From positions 1,389,219 through 1,453,218 of the forward strand of contig SCFE01000064.1 of assembly GCA_004352715.1 (NCBI GenBank): a stretch of 64,000 bases of DNA. The letters run 5' to 3'. The position numbers and the translations under genes were made by a program. This DNA comes from Hofstenia miamia. Its lineage: Eukaryota; Xenacoelomorpha; Acoela. The notes under the pieces are model-generated. The model did no database searches. It was not told the origin of the DNA and saw nothing but the letters and a program-made list of their open reading frames with translations. Positions 1-13,437 of the stretch are shown here, one piece after another (the stretch's first letter is position 1; each line of letters begins with the position of its first letter).

Positions 1-20
1 ATATATATATATATATATAT
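1..20. repeat. AT microsatellite at window edge
   Basis: Pure (AT)n at the window edge, cut by the boundary. It lies in an intron or upstream part of the diacylglycerol kinase gene. Confidence 0.9.
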
Positions 21-215
21 TTGGTTCAAGGCCTGCTTAAGTGTTTATCGTAGGTCATGGTTGGTCACATTTTAGGAATTTTTTCAAATAAACGAATTTA
101 TAAAAACGCTTTCTACAAATTTGTATAAAGAGAGGTATGTTTAAATATTCGTCCCGGTGGTAATTTTTGTTTAAGTGCACTTCGTTTTGCAATGAATTAC
201 CATTTTATCATTTAG

Positions 216-3200
216 GTCATTAAAATTAACAGCTTACTTACCGCCAAAGACGTTATAGACATGGCATTGCAAAAATTTGGTGAAAAGGTTGAATCACAAG
301 TTGATGGAAAGCTCGGTGAAAAATCTCCTGTCCATTATCTTGTTATTAGTGAACATATTGATGGTGAATTGGACGAGAGAGCTTTGGGGAAATCTGAACC
401 TGTTTGGCCTATTATTGTTGCAAGTGTAGCACGTTCTGTGAGACATTTATTTCTAACAAGATTTTATTTGCGAAATCTGTCTGAGCTAGATCGCCCCCTC
501 CGAGTTTTTATAGGTAAGTGCTTTTTTATTACAATAAATGCAACTAATTCATTCCATTTAGGAAAAATATATTGTATAGACGTTCTTTATCATAATTGTT
601 AAATGAAGATAGATATAAATTATTTAAATATAACTATTATTTAAGAAATTTTATTAAATTGAAGAATTTTTCAGCACTAACTTCTATCCGAAGTTGTTCA
701 TATATATAAAACGTTTGATCACATCATACGCTTTTCTAACGAGTTTATTAAAGTAAGTCAAACATTCATACGAACAACTACAAGAAAAATGATAGTTTGA
801 AATATTCGTTGATTTGCTTGCAAGTATGTCATACGTTTTTGAAAACGCAGTGAATTAATGACTTGTAGTTCTGCTTGTATTGGGAATAATTGTAAATAGT
901 GTAGGAGGAAATTATATAAAGAATGTAATATTTTCTCTTAATAATACGAAGAAATAATATTTGTGCAATTGTATGAATGTTTGTTTAACTAAACAGCAGC
1001 AGGCGTTCGTTCAAATTTTAGCATATTGCTGTTAAATCTTAAGTTAACAAAAAATTTGTATCGTGTTTATAACTAAATTTGGAATAAACTAAAGAATTCG
1101 ATGGGCCCATCATCGCTAAGTTAATAACGTGTCTTAGATGGCGTTGATCAAGACTTAAGAGTATGATACTTTAATAGTTCTAGCCATTGGCTTAATGTAT
1201 ACGTATTCTTAAAAATTATGCAATGGGTGTATCATTTATTCTGACATAAGGCAATATTTTTTTCCAAAAACTAGACGTTATTGTCTTTAATTATAAAAGA
1301 AATTGTACCCTTGGATTTATTTACTTTTTTAATTTCATGATTCGATTAGATGAGTCAATAGGCGTATACTGTATCTGCCATCTTTGTCGCTTTTCCAATT
1401 CTGTTTATTATATTAAAAGCTGATTTCTTCCATAGATAAATTGGTAGTGAGCCAGTCAATGATTTTATAGCTAAACTAAGAAAGTTATGCTAATCTATTA
1501 CCCAATATGTAGAAATATTCACAAGTTCTGCATTATACTTTTAATATTATTGATAAATAACATTTCTATGGATTTTGTTCAAGCAATCGTTAAAGTTCAA
1601 ATCAGTAGACTTGAAAATCCTACTTTTAAGTAACAATTTCTTCATCTTGGTACTTCTTTGAATTTTCCCGTCATCAGTCATTTTCATATTTTTTCTGGTT
1701 TTCCTTTAAATTTTATGCTTGTAAATATAGGAAATTTGCCACTGCATTTATCGTCGCGGCGCTACGAAGCTATTCTTACTGATTTGCTTGGGCCAGGACA
1801 AAGAGTTATGGATCCCATTTATCCACAATATGGTGCAGTGGTTGTTCAATTTGCAAATGTTCAACATGGATCAGAATTAGTGCTAAAGTTGCGCGCTTCT
1901 ACCATCGATGAGAAACCGCTAACTGTTCTTGCGATGCCCCATATCAATGCAAACGCTTTACAACCAACAACCATTCCTCTTCTTGTATATGTCAATGTTA
2001 AATCAGGTGGATGTCAAGGTCTTGAACTTCTTACAACATTCCGACGCCTTCTGAATCCATTCCAGGTACATTAGTTGACCTATTATTATTAAGTTTTACT
2101 GGAGATTTTTTGTTACTTTCATATAATGTAGCTTGTAGAGAGTATTTAGTATTCTATTGATCACATTCTTCGTTTTGTTTCTAGTTTGGCGTCACTAAAT
2201 CGTATATTTCAATTGTTTGTTTCTACATATTTTGTTTTAGGTTTTTGATTTGGATAATGCTGGGCCGATTCCAGGATTAGTGATGTTTCGGGAACTGCAG
2301 CGGTATAAAATTTTAGTGTGTGGTGGAGATGGTACAGTTGGTTGGGTGTTGTCTTGTTTAGATGACGTTGGTCAAGAATCTGCTTGTGTTTCTCCACCCA
2401 TTGCAATATTACCTCTTGGAACAGGCAATGATCTCGCCAGAGTGTTGCGTTGGGGTTCAGGCTACACAGGAACTGATGAGCCATTATCCTTCTTGCGGTC
2501 AGTAGACAGGGCTGAACGAATTCCTCTGGATCGTTGGACTGTGATATTGCATGGAGATGAGAAGTTACAGCAAGTAGAAGCTGATCGCAAAGCGCTCACT
2601 ACACTTCCATCAGCTGATGAAGTTCTTCATAATGTTTTGATTATGAACAGCTACTTGGGAATTGGAATCGACGCTGAAGTTTCTCTTGGATTTCATTTAA
2701 AACGTGAGGAAAAGCCGCAGAAATTTAATAGCCGCCTTCATAATAAAGGTGTGTATTTCAAACTTGGTGTTAAAAAAATTGGAGTAAATCGCGAAAAGGA
2801 CCTTGCGAAGTACGTTGATTTAAATGTTGATGGATTAAGTGTTTCACTCCCTTCCATTGAAGGTATTATCATTCTAAATATCGGTCGCTGGGGTTCTGGT
2901 GGAGACCCATGGGGCTCTGATCGAGATGAGAAATTCAGGAAACCAAGTCAATGTGATGGTCTACTTGAGATTGTAGGAGTATCAGGAGTTGTCCATATGG
3001 GACAGATTCATAGTGGTCTTCGTACTGGATATCGAATAGCACAGGGCGCCAATATCAAAATATACACAAAGGTTAGTTCTCTTATAAGTTTAGATTTATA
3101 ACTGTTTTAAGTTATCTCATTTTTTATTTATTCGAAACATCAAATTTTCTTTTGCGATATTGTGCAATTTAATTTATTCTCAATATTTTTAATGAGTCTT

Positions 3201-3539
3201 TCGCTAGAACTTAATCAGATATAGCAAAGCAATTATCATTGATTATATAACCACTGTTTGGATTTGTTGTGAAATAACTTTTAGACTGAACTTGCAGTGC
3301 AAATTGATGGTGAGCCCTGGTCTCAAACTCCTGGCATGATCATGGTTACCCGTTCGGCCCTTCAAGCGACAATGTTAAAAAAGAGAAAAATAAATTTGAA
3401 GCCTCAACGCCGAGGAACTTCCAACGATACCGGTCTATCACAAATTGAAGATGATATCATTTCTGACAATGAATCGAGTTGCGATGCAGCCTTTGCTTCT
3501 GGTTCCACCATTCATGGATTAGCTAATCAAGCTTTTTAG
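216..3539 (+). CDS. DGKQ: Diacylglycerol kinase, theta type (3' part of gene, four exons)
   Basis: Phosphorylates diacylglycerol to phosphatidic acid with ATP, ending DAG signalling. Four exons join in frame with GT-AG borders: 216-513, 1731-2065, 2241-3071 and 3285-3539 (TAG), together 572 codons; earlier exons with the C1 domains lie outside the window. The first exon encodes a Ras-association-like segment (starts VIKINSLLTAKDVIDMALQK) that runs into the second exon as VFIGNLPLHLSSRRYEAIL, a join typical of the theta isoform. Exon 3 holds the catalytic domain with the ATP-binding GGDGT at 2322-2336 and PLGTGNDLARVLRWG, then the accessory domain (NSYLGIGIDAEVSLGFH, GSGGDPWGSD, GVVHMGQI, RIAQG). 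Exon 4 has VDGEPW-like VQIDGEPW and a basic, acidic tail. The reading frame is intact. Theta assignment rests on the RA segment plus the C-terminal LKKRK/KPQRRGT tail. Confidence 0.93.
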
Positions 3540-4520
3540 ACTTTGATTATTTATTCCGGTAAGCCGATAGTAAGTAACACTCAAGTCATACCTATTGTTA
3601 CCTGGTTTAATTTATTAATGTATTTCGAATTGATTTTTAGTTACAGAAGGGTTTATGAACATATGTACTTTGCATAACCAGGCCTTTTTTCTTGAATTAG
3701 TTTTTGATATTTAGACAATTTTTTCTTCAGATATAAGTTAAATTGTTGAAAAATTGTGTCCAGCTGAATATTTTTAGAATTTATAAATTTCTTATGTTTG
3801 ATCAAAACTTAAATGGTTTATTTTGAACTTATAAAAACAATTTTTTGTCATATGTATAACAGGGTGTTCATGTTGCTTGAAATCTGCTTGGAAGTCCAAA
3901 TTGGCTGCTTTCATTGCTTAGACGGAGTGGGAATTCTATTTTTCCTTTCTTCCAATTTATTGTAGTTGGATACATGTAGCTTGTCTACCTACAATTTTTA
4001 GCTTGATGCAGATTTGCATCGGAATCTTTAAAAAGACACTACACTCACATTATTTATAGTGATCGAAATTTTGCCATCCGTTTTATAGAATGATCGGGAC
4101 ATCCTTACAACCGAAGCCAATTCTCTTATACACAGGGTCCTGTTTGGAAATATGTTGCTGTTGTTTAAAAATTGTTACGATAACCTTAATTTTATAGATG
4201 CTAAACATTTCAATAAGGGTGTGTTGCAAGTATTTCGTCATAGATTTATATGCTATGTGATCTCGCGCATGTGACATTACATGGCAATTCCACGTTCTCT
4301 TTCATATTGCATCTGTATGGATTTTATTTGAGATCTGACATATGCGTTGTAGAATTCTGTGATTGTTTACTTTAGGTGACGGATTGAAGGACGTAGATCC
4401 GTGTCATCAGACTGCATTCTCTGTTTCGACACATTTCATGTTCAGCTGGATGTTTATCACTCTTTTTTAATTGGCATTTTAAATTCAGCATGTGCAGTCT
4501 TTGTGCAGTAATGTTCTTGT
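3540..4520 (+). other. 3' flank / probable 3' UTR of the kinase gene
   Basis: AT-rich sequence without a credible coding frame between the kinase stop codon and the first LINE copy. The 3' UTR probably lies here, but I cannot choose a polyadenylation site. Confidence 0.4.
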
Positions 4521-6178
4521 GCAATTGAATTCTGAATGGAACAAATTATTTTCTATAATTATGTGCTGGCACAAGAATTATATTTCTATAATTTATTGAT
4601 TATGTGGCTATTGTATTTGTATATATTTTATAGAAGTTATTTTGAATATTGATTCTTAAATATATCTGAACGTTATTACTTATCCACGACATCTATTGAT
4701 TTTGAATGAAGTGGATTTCGATTGATTTACTTCTGCATAGAAAGAAACATTTTGTTTACTATTATGGCATCGTATTTAAAATTATACTAGATAACAAATG
4801 CTGATATACAATTGCTACAATCGTGTTAAAAGGCACAATACGCTATGCAAAAAATAATATTTACAGGCATTGATTACAGGTTCAATTAAAATATTAGCAA
4901 ATTTCCTATTTAACTTCAACTTTTGGCGACATTAAACAGAATTTGGTTTTTAGTGGATTAATCGTGAGACAACGTAAACTAAAATTATTTTTTTCATGCC
5001 TTCAAGATTGATTTCTAGTTATTAGACTGTCAATATTTTCATCATTGAATGTACATGTGTCAATTCATATTATTAGATGTAACACTGTTGAGATCATTTA
5101 ATAATAAAAATAATTCATTATCAATTCTTTGAATAATACAAAAAAGTATAGAAATACTTATTAAGGTTTAAAGTAAATTGTTCTCTTTATTTCCACTTAG
5201 TTGTAAATTGATGATATTACTTAGTTACAGACTTTATTCTTTGAATATCCAAATATGTTCTTTTCTTTGGTGATAATTATAATTTAATTTTTTTCTTAAA
5301 TTCTTTAAAATTAGATTATTTAATTTCAGGTGATTATCTGTTACACAGATCAATACAGTAATTAATAAAAGAGTTCCTTTTCTAAATTTAAATTTTCTAT
5401 AGCATTTATTTTTAACATGGAGTTTTGATGAAATATATTTGATCTAATTTTGAAAAATATTTGTAGTGATTTTAGTTTTTGTAGATAGTCTAATGAAAAA
5501 AGATTGTAAATTCTTCGGATAATTTTAATTGCTTTTTCACATATGATAGCTAAACTTCAATTCAACATTTTTTTCTAACTTATTTTTTGATCGCTTAGAT
5601 AAGTTTGTCAACAAACATGAATATAAATATTGAGGTTGAATATACAACTTCCATATCATTATTTTCCATTTAATTGGTATAAAGATTTGTAACTTACAGA
5701 GTGTTTTGATCCATTAAGCCAATTTTTTATTATTTTGTTCATATGTTCTTTAAATATTATTTTATTATCAAAAATACTACCTAGGTATACAATTTTATTT
5801 CCTTCTTCAATGGTTTTACTGTTTACTTGTAGGCTTAGTTTCTCATCATCTGCTTTGTTTAGGACTTTGAACTTCGTTTTTTCAATATTAAACTTCATTT
5901 TATTCAGATAGCTGTCTAAAGTATCATCAGCATACTGTATGCATTTTATTTTATTATCAAACCTGATGTCATTTACATATATGTTAAATAATAGGGGTCC
6001 TAGTATTGAACCTTGTTGGATTCCATGGTTAGTTATCATTGAATGCGAAGTTGTTTTTAATTTTTACCTATTGCTGTCTGTTATTTATATAAGATCTAAT
6101 TAAATTTATTGCTGATTTTTCAAAATTTTATATTTGTTGTAGTTTATTTATTAGGATATTAGGATCAATTGAATTAAA
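4521..6178 (-). mobile_element. 5'-truncated non-LTR retrotransposon (LINE family 1, copy A)
   Basis: On the minus strand, 5659-6039 encodes reverse-transcriptase palm sequence: HGIQQGSILGPLLFNIYVND and then QYADDTLDSYLNKMKFNIEK, the YADD active site. Two blocks match copy B at 13 kb: 4521-4874 pairs with 13016-13369, and 5965 to about 6178 pairs with 13419 to about 13640. The 4521 end is therefore close to the element's 3' end, and about 6178 is the 5' truncation. Stop codons and frame changes show it is dead. Confidence 0.8.
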
Positions 6179-9100
6179 ATGTCTTCTTGATAAGCTTCCT
6201 TACATCACATTTCCATAACAGCATGCGTGAAAAAGATTGTTTAATACCAATACACGCAAGATGAATGAATTTATTTTTTTAAATTTCACATTGTAAAGCA
6301 TTTTTGCTAACATTACGTTCACTTGAGCAAATCAAACAACCGACCTATTGCGTCAACAACATTTTTTTAATTATCTGAAGAAGAACTTAAAATATTTACC
6401 GGTGAATTCTTCTAATGTTCGTAAAAATATTGCATTTTATTAGTTACCTTGATTTCAGTTAACATAAAACAAGCATGTTTGTATATTTTACATTGAAGTT
6501 ATTGTGCGATTGGTGCATGTCCATTCAATATGGTAAGATGATAGGTAGACAGAAAATACACTCCTACTGATGAAATTAACCTGAGATGCACTGAATAAAC
6601 AATCTCTTAAGAAAATTGTTATTGAAAAATTTTATTAGTTGTGTTAGATTCTATCTCAAATTTAGCGCTGTAATTTAATAAAAATATTGGCGAGAATAAA
6701 AAAATAGATGTGAATTTCTGAGAAATGCAATTTAAAAAAAGGAAATATGCAGGTCTGCTCCTCTTAACTTATGAAATAGCACATGAAATGTAAGACAACA
6801 ATGCGATCTTGAATGTTGAAGCAGTGTAACCCCCTATACATACCCTCTGAAAATTGTGAATTTTAGGTTTTCTTACTTATTTACATTATTGCTCATAATC
6901 TGTTTCAAAGTGTCATAAACAAACATGTACAATTTCTTAAAACACATAAAGAACAAAATTATAATTTATTCAATAATATAAGATAAGAACTTCATATAAT
7001 TGTCTACAATGAGGTAATTTAACAGAACGGCGTCATTAAGTTTCCAAAATGCATATGCACAATCAATTTCAAAACAAATATTTTAGATTACTTCAATTAT
7101 GAGTTTTCATATATTAATTATTGTAAAATTTCTATATCTTAGCCATGATTTACTAAAAATATATATTTTTAAGTGCAATTTTAAATGAATTTTTAACCTT
7201 TATTTTTACTAGTGTTTCTTCTAAGTAACAATTCGATTTGTCCACATTTCTGAAGAATTTTTCCAAGCCTGTTCCTAAATATTGACAGCCTTTTGTATGG
7301 AAACATCTATGCGGTTGGATGCCCTCCTGTAGATGAAGATTCGTGCTAAAACTTAATTTTGTGCCTGGAGCAGATGGAAATAAGCCCTTTTCAATAAGAA
7401 ATCAGATTTGTGTAAAAATATTCAAATTTTTTCCATGCCTTGTGTTCAGATAATGAGGCGATTTAACAACTTCCCCAAAATATTTTTTTCAAATCAAAAC
7501 TGTTTGAAACACATCCAGGCGTGCGGTGCCCAAATTCAGAGATTATCGCATTAACTGAATAAAGCTAGGTCGCAAATTTAAGTTGAAAAAGAAAGAGGAT
7601 TCTTCTATCTTGTGATGTTTTCAGATTTTAAATATCGACATCAGTTCGTAAAATATAGGTGTTTAAACATTAATTGGGGAAACTGTCACAGATATTGAAA
7701 TATTCCCAATAGAATTAGGGTTAAAGTATTGCAAGTTTTAATGTTTCTTAGTTTTTTAAGTAGTGAATCCAGTTTAAAGAGCAGCAATAAAGAAGGATTC
7801 TTTTAAATTTTTCTTTATACTTCAACATGTAAACATTTATTGTTATAATTTCTGTTCGGATCAATCCCAAAGTTTTAATCATATTTTAATTTGGCAGGTT
7901 TTTTATGAGTTTGTAAAATGTTAATGTAGTACATTGAGTTGGTTTAGAAAGAGGACTGAGTTAGAAATGTAATGCTGAAATTTGGAAGAGCTTTCTTTGA
8001 GAAATTTAATTGTAAGTTAAAATTGTTATAAAGTACAGGTAGTAAATAATATATTTGTGTAGCTAATGTGACTCGGGATCACAGGATGGAAGAATTAAAT
8101 AAATACACGAGGTGTTAGTTACCTAACTACTAGTGCCATACTTCTTACATCTATTTTAAATTTTCTAACTATTATATCAATCTGAGACTTCTATAACGTT
8201 TGACCAACACAAAGGATTAAGCCTCTAAATATAATTAATTGTCAACACACACACATAAATAATCCTATATTCATAAGTTTGATGCTCTTTCAAATCAATC
8301 TGTAACTAGTATTTGTAGCTAGTTTTCCATAGAGTGCAAGATGTGTGAAATTTTAGAATGTATATATGACTTATGTGAATGGGCTATTCTCTAACCAGGA
8401 AGCACTACTCTTAGACACCATGGCCAAGTAAACAAGGTCTTATCTTAAATGAAGCCTAGCATATCACAATTATGATAATATGACTTCAAATGCATGTCCT
8501 TAGGTCTGTATAGTTATTTAATTATAACAAATAGATTGATTAAATAGAAAAAAACATGCAACATTTTAATTATCTTGCCATGTTAATTCAGAATTATGTG
8601 ACAGCTCAATTAATATACTTTTACTGATTGTATAGTGATATTGGTTTTTAGTGCTTAAGTGAGTTTTGTTTACCTTAGATGTGCCATATTGGCTTGTGAA
8701 CTGTAAGTAATTTTTGAATCGTTAGTGTCTTTTTGTTGTTAACAATTTGTTTTCAGTTCGTTATAATGTCCTGCTTGACTGTGGAAGAAATTGTGTGACA
8801 CAGTAAATTGCTTCCTGTAATAATATCGTAGTGATTTAAGTCGAAAAACGTGTGAAACTTGTTTAATAAATCGTTAGCTCAAAGCTTGCACTTGCAATTG
8901 TGTCTTTAATATTTTTAGATTGTTGCTATGTGTCGTTCGTATTTTATTGTTCCGAACTTTATAAATGAGAAACGTCGCTGATAGGTTTGAGTTGGCTATA
9001 AGAAATAAACTTCTGCACTTCATGTTGAATTTTGGGTGGCAAGCAGTCTTCTTATGATTCTTCCTCAAACCTTTCTAACCTTAGATTATAGCAACGGATC

Positions 9101-10239
9101 CAGTTAGTAGTTAATTTATTTTGTCAATGTAATCTCACGTCCCATAGGTATCAAATTAGATCTATTTTATACTATTCTAAAAGGTACTGCAGGGCAAATA
9201 AACTAGATAATAAGAATGACACTACAAAAGTTGATTTCTTCATGCACTTTTGTCTTGGCAACATGGCTGGATGGTTTTGTATCTTTGGTAGCAGAGATAG
9301 CTAAGCTGAAGCCTAAATATGTCTGTTAGTTGGTGTTACTATTAAAGGTAATATCTCTATTTTACTGTTGTTGGTCAACAATCGATCAGGGTGTGCAATA
9401 TATAGTCAGATACTACTCAAATCACACTATATTTTCAGACTTGCATATGGAAATGCCATTCTCTTCCATTTCCATTCCATCTCCACAACAATTTAAAAAA
9501 TATTTCCACATCTTTGAAGCAATTTTCTCATCTTTCTTAGATCTAGTGGTTAGGGTTCTTCAGGACCCGAATTTTACTGATTTTCATTCCCCATTGGATT
9601 TCAACCCATCTCAATCCTATAAAATTTTCTAGTCCGCTAGGCTCATTGGACCACATCACAACTTTTATTTTGAACAAAATTGGAAGCACTGTAAAAATTA
9701 TGAGTTACATTTTGAAATCTGTTGTTCCAAGTTCTTTATTTTTGTTCACAGTTTAATCGCATTGAACCCTACTAGTGTTTAGTGAAATTGATAATAATAT
9801 GAACAGAAATTACAATTCAGACACGTGCAATAATTGGTTTTGTTAAAACTACTAAAGTACGCATAACATAATTTAATAATGCTTCCTCCAAGTTTATTAT
9901 AATTTCATATCTAGTAATTATATTTCAGTAAACTCATGTACATCACACAATTACTGTAAATAATTATATTAATTACAGAGTCAATAAATACCAAAAACAA
10001 GCATATATGTATATAGAGCTTTGGAAACAGAATTTGTAACGAATATCAGATGACATAAGCGTATCTAGTTTTTACAATATCTGAAATCATGGGTGACAAT
10101 ATTTACGCATGGAAGCCAGAATTTCTTCCGCTGTACCAGTGCATTAATTAACCAATGCCATTTGGGATTAACCAAATTTTGTGGTTGTATTCTCGTTGAT
10201 TTCCATGATTCTAAATAATTTTGGTTATTTCAATGCATT
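6179..10239. other. AT-rich intergenic stretch, no gene seen
   Basis: No reading frame here has recognisable protein motifs; those at 8874-9068 and 9330-9632 are low-complexity. No RNA gene or clear mobile element was recognised. There is a short ACACAC run near 8245. Confidence 0.4.
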
Positions 10240-10518
10240 TTTATGCCGTCATGAAATCAGACAAATCTAAAGAAATCGATAAAAATACTTTTTTCTATGA
10301 CTTCTCAAGAAAATATATAGGCAAATAAAATGCAAATTGCCACAAAATCTAGCAAACATTTCCTTTAGAGAAAGGCAGCACTGCAATGCTTATTGCTTCA
10401 CGATGCAGAAAGATTTCGTGACGGTATAAAAATTCAGGCAAATTTAGAGCAATTGCTAAAAATAATTTTTATGCCATGTATTAAGATTTAAGATAGCATG
10501 CGAAATCAATTTTTGTAC

Positions 10519-10521
<3 letters not shown>
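10240..10521. repeat. Dispersed repeat family R1, copy 1
   Basis: Shares a long run of motifs in the same order with 21700-22001: AGATTTCGTGACGGTA, then TTTAGAGCAAT, TTTTTATGCCATGTATTAA, and finally GTACGCCAT / GCACGCCAT at the right end. Copy 1 ends directly in the AT microsatellite. No coding potential; probably non-autonomous. Confidence 0.6.
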
Positions 10522-10550
<29 letters not shown>

Positions 10551-10655
10551 NNNNNNNNNNNNNNNNNNNNNNNNNNNNNNNNNNNNNNNNNNNNNNNNNN
10601 NNNNNNNNNNNNNNNNNNNNNNNNNNNNNNNNNNNNNNNNNNNNNNNNNNNNNNN

Positions 10656-10687
<32 letters not shown>
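10522..10687. repeat. AT microsatellite containing assembly gap 10551-10655
   Basis: (AT)n on both sides of 105 Ns. Any open frame through it is an artefact of the repeat and the gap. Confidence 0.95.
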
Positions 10688-10690
<3 letters not shown>

Positions 10691-11692
10691 GTGTTTGGAG
10701 CATTTCCAAAAGAGTTCAGAATGTCTTTTTTTGAATTCACATTTCCATACATTTTCATTCCATCAAATGTTTCAATTTTGATTTCCATTATCTGGAATTG
10801 AATTGAAATTTCATACAATATAGTCTTATCTTGAAAGGTTTATTAAATTACTGAAAAAACTATGTAAAAATTCTTTGAGAGCACAAGAATTTTAATGAAA
10901 TTTTTAGTTTCATTGCAAGGCGAACCGATCTGAAAATACTCAAAGTCAAAAAGAGTAGCTAGTTGACAAATCTGACATGCTGTGAATTTCGCTGCATTTA
11001 AAATATTTTTGTACATAAGCAGGTAATACTCTTTTTTTCTGATTTTAATATTTGAAAGGAGCTTAGGGAGATTTGAGCAAAGAATATCGATTTCTACATA
11101 GCTTTGCATTGAAAAAATCTAATGGACTTTTTTTTTGGGAAAAATGTATTTCAAACGTAATTAATTAAGTATTTCTTGCTGTCAAAATCACCTAACCTCT
11201 TTTATCTACATTGCTTTCCTGGATGACTCCTATAATAAAATGTTGTCAGTTTGTCTTCTTCTTTCTCTTGCATCCCAGCATCTAAATGTGGCTAATGCAT
11301 ATATGAACCATTCAGGTCAATAGTATTTGCAAAAGGGACATGGTTGAGTGTCCCCCCCCTCCACCCAGCCAGCTTTCCAAAATTGATTTTGATTGATTAA
11401 ATCACAAAAATTCCTTCAAAAATTCAAATTTTTTTATGGTCTGTTTTGCAATATTTCTAAAAATTTCGCGGGGGCTTCGCCCGCCTTTCGTCACTCACAA
11501 AGAAATTGAGATTTCTCTTCCGTCAAAATCCTGCATACGCCATTGATTCAGGTAACCAAATCGCCTAGCTACACTTTTTATGATCTGATTATATTACAAA
11601 TAATGCACAATGCTTATAGAGAACAATAAATACACCTAATGAATATAATTTGATAATGCGGTAAAATTTGTAAGTCAATCAAGATCACAGGA
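10688..11692. other. Intergenic; contains a short GC-rich repeat fragment
   Basis: No gene seen. At about 11347-11540 a C-run followed by GCGGGGGCTTCGCCCGCC and then CCTGCATACGCCATTGATTC resembles parts of the element at 51765-52313 (GGGCTTCGCCACGC, CCCACGTATGCCGATGAATTC). It is probably a diverged fragment of that family. Confidence 0.4.
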
Positions 11693-11884
11693 ATGAATTT
11701 GTTGATGCTGACATCCACAAAGATGTACTACATACAACTATTTGTACTCTTCGTAGTAGTGATAACAGGCGTCTATGCGAATAAGAACTGCAAACCTGAT
11801 GGTGGATTTTGCGGCAATTCCGACGCCAGATGCTGTTCAAAAAAATGTGCTTCTTTAATTTGTGTATCAAATTCGTATATTTGA
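11693..11884 (+). CDS. Small secreted cysteine-rich peptide, inhibitor-cystine-knot pattern
   Basis: 63 codons from the first ATG; a second ATG at 11723 gives 53 codons and a cleaner signal peptide (MYYIQLFVLFVVVITGVYA, cleavage expected after this Ala). The mature part of about 34 residues has six cysteines spaced C-x6-C-x6-CC-x3-C-x4-C, which is the inhibitor-cystine-knot framework found in many secreted animal peptides (toxin-like, antimicrobial and signalling). There is no dibasic propeptide between signal and knot. An ATTAAA poly(A) signal lies at 11949-11954. AG just before 11723 could be a splice acceptor, so an upstream exon is possible. Function cannot be deduced from the cysteine pattern; it may also be a neuropeptide or defence peptide. 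Confidence 0.6.
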   Translation: MNLLMLTSTKMYYIQLFVLFVVVITGVYANKNCKPDGGFCGNSDARCCSKKCASLICVSNSYI

Positions 11885-12707
11885 AGAATATGAGTTTTGA
11901 CTTTAAGAATGACAGTAACCTCTAATTATTGTAGCTGGCATGATGATTATTAAAATACAATAACAAAGAATGGAATTTTCATGTTAACTACAATATAAAT
12001 TAATTTTAAGGAATTTACAGGTTTTATTGTTCACAGGCTATTGGATATTTAGAAACATAATTTAGATCAAAACATTATATTTTCAATACTAGAAGATTTT
12101 TCAAATTTATTTAAATAAAAATGTACATATAAGAAAAATAAAATACACTTCGTTAGAACCATGCAAATCTTTGAGCATTTCCCCAATTGCGAGGAGAGAT
12201 TTTTCCAAACTATCAAAACTGACGCACATAAAACGTTCCCTAATTTGTCATTTCTGCAAAACGGTTGTAACCAAGATTTAAAAAGAGGAGGACAAATAGA
12301 ACAATAAGTCACTTTGGCTAAATAATCCCTCCTATGCAATGCTGTTGCTAATGTAACCCTAGATTTTATGCATAAATGCGGAAATTGCTGCGCATGTTTC
12401 TAGATATTTTGGAGACGACCCATTTGTGACCTAAATATTTATTACAAATGCTAGTTCCAATACTGTATGTGCAGTGCATACATATATACATAAATTCTGA
12501 AAATTACACTCGCGAAAAGAAATAATTTTGAGATCATTATTATAAACGCCAATAAACAAAGATTAATGAATAGAGAAATCACAACCAACACTTTGAATAT
12601 TTTTTAGTGAATGCATATTTTAACAAAACTAAATATAGTGCTACCACAAAATTGTCTTGACGATTATTTTAAATCGAAACCTGTGCATAGTATAAATCTG
12701 ATCACAA

Positions 12708-12744
<37 letters not shown>
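11885..12744. other. Intergenic with an AT microsatellite at 12711-12744
   Basis: Apart from the 3' flank of the small peptide gene and the AT repeat, I see no feature. Confidence 0.4.
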
Positions 12745-12745
<1 letters not shown>

Positions 12746-13013
12746 GAGTGTTTCAAAAGTCTTGGGAATATTACAAATGCGTATATCTCATGAACTATTC
12801 CAGGTAGAAAAATGAAACTGGTGCCATTTTAAAGCTTGTGTAAGCAAGTTTTTCGTCATACTAATGATTGTTGTCTATGGACCGATCTTCTTCAACTATC
12901 ACTGGTGAATCCTATCTCAACATGCTGGAAGACTGGTTAAGTTAGAAGAAGAAGAATCTGATGACTTCATTTTTCAACAAGATGGTGCACCACCGCACTG
13001 CAGTCTTAGAGTA
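12745..13013 (+). mobile_element. mariner/IS630-type transposase relic
   Basis: Begins with GAGTGTTTCAAAAGTCTTGG, which looks like a terminal repeat. Two frames then encode pieces TITGESYLNMLEDWL and DDFIFQQDGAPPHCSLRVRQ, matching the region around the second catalytic Asp of mariner-type transposases. A frameshift separates the pieces. The relic ends where LINE copy B begins. Confidence 0.7.
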
Positions 13014-13437
13014 AGGCAATTGAATTCTGAATGGAACAAAGTATTTTCTATAATTATGTGCTGGCACAAGAATTATATTTCTATAATTTATTGATTATGT
13101 GGCTATTGTATTTGTATATATTTTATAGAAGTAATTTTGAATATTGATTCTTAAATATATCTGAACGTTATTACTTATCCACGACATCTATTGATTTTGA
13201 ATGAAGTGGATTTCGATTGATTTACTTCTGCATAGAAAGAAACATTTTGTTTACTATTATGGCATCGTATTTAAAATTATACTAGATAACAAATGCTGAT
13301 ATACAATTGCTACAATAGTGTTAAAAGGCACAATACGCTATGCAAAAAATAATATTTACAGGCATTGATATTTCCAAGTTTATCAATTGGTTGTTAGTTA
13401 TGGCAATTAGAACGTTTAGATGTCATTTACATATATG

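Noticed and set aside
1658-1730. ATG upstream of the second kinase exon
   Set aside because: Lies in the intron; the splice acceptor AG at 1729-1730 joins in frame with the donor at 514.
9330-9632. 100-codon frame as a gene
   Set aside because: No recognisable motif, and it sits in an AT-rich spacer; chance frames of this length are common here.
10456-10818. Open frames on both strands with Tyr-Ile repeats
   Set aside because: Produced by the (AT)n microsatellite and the 105-N gap.
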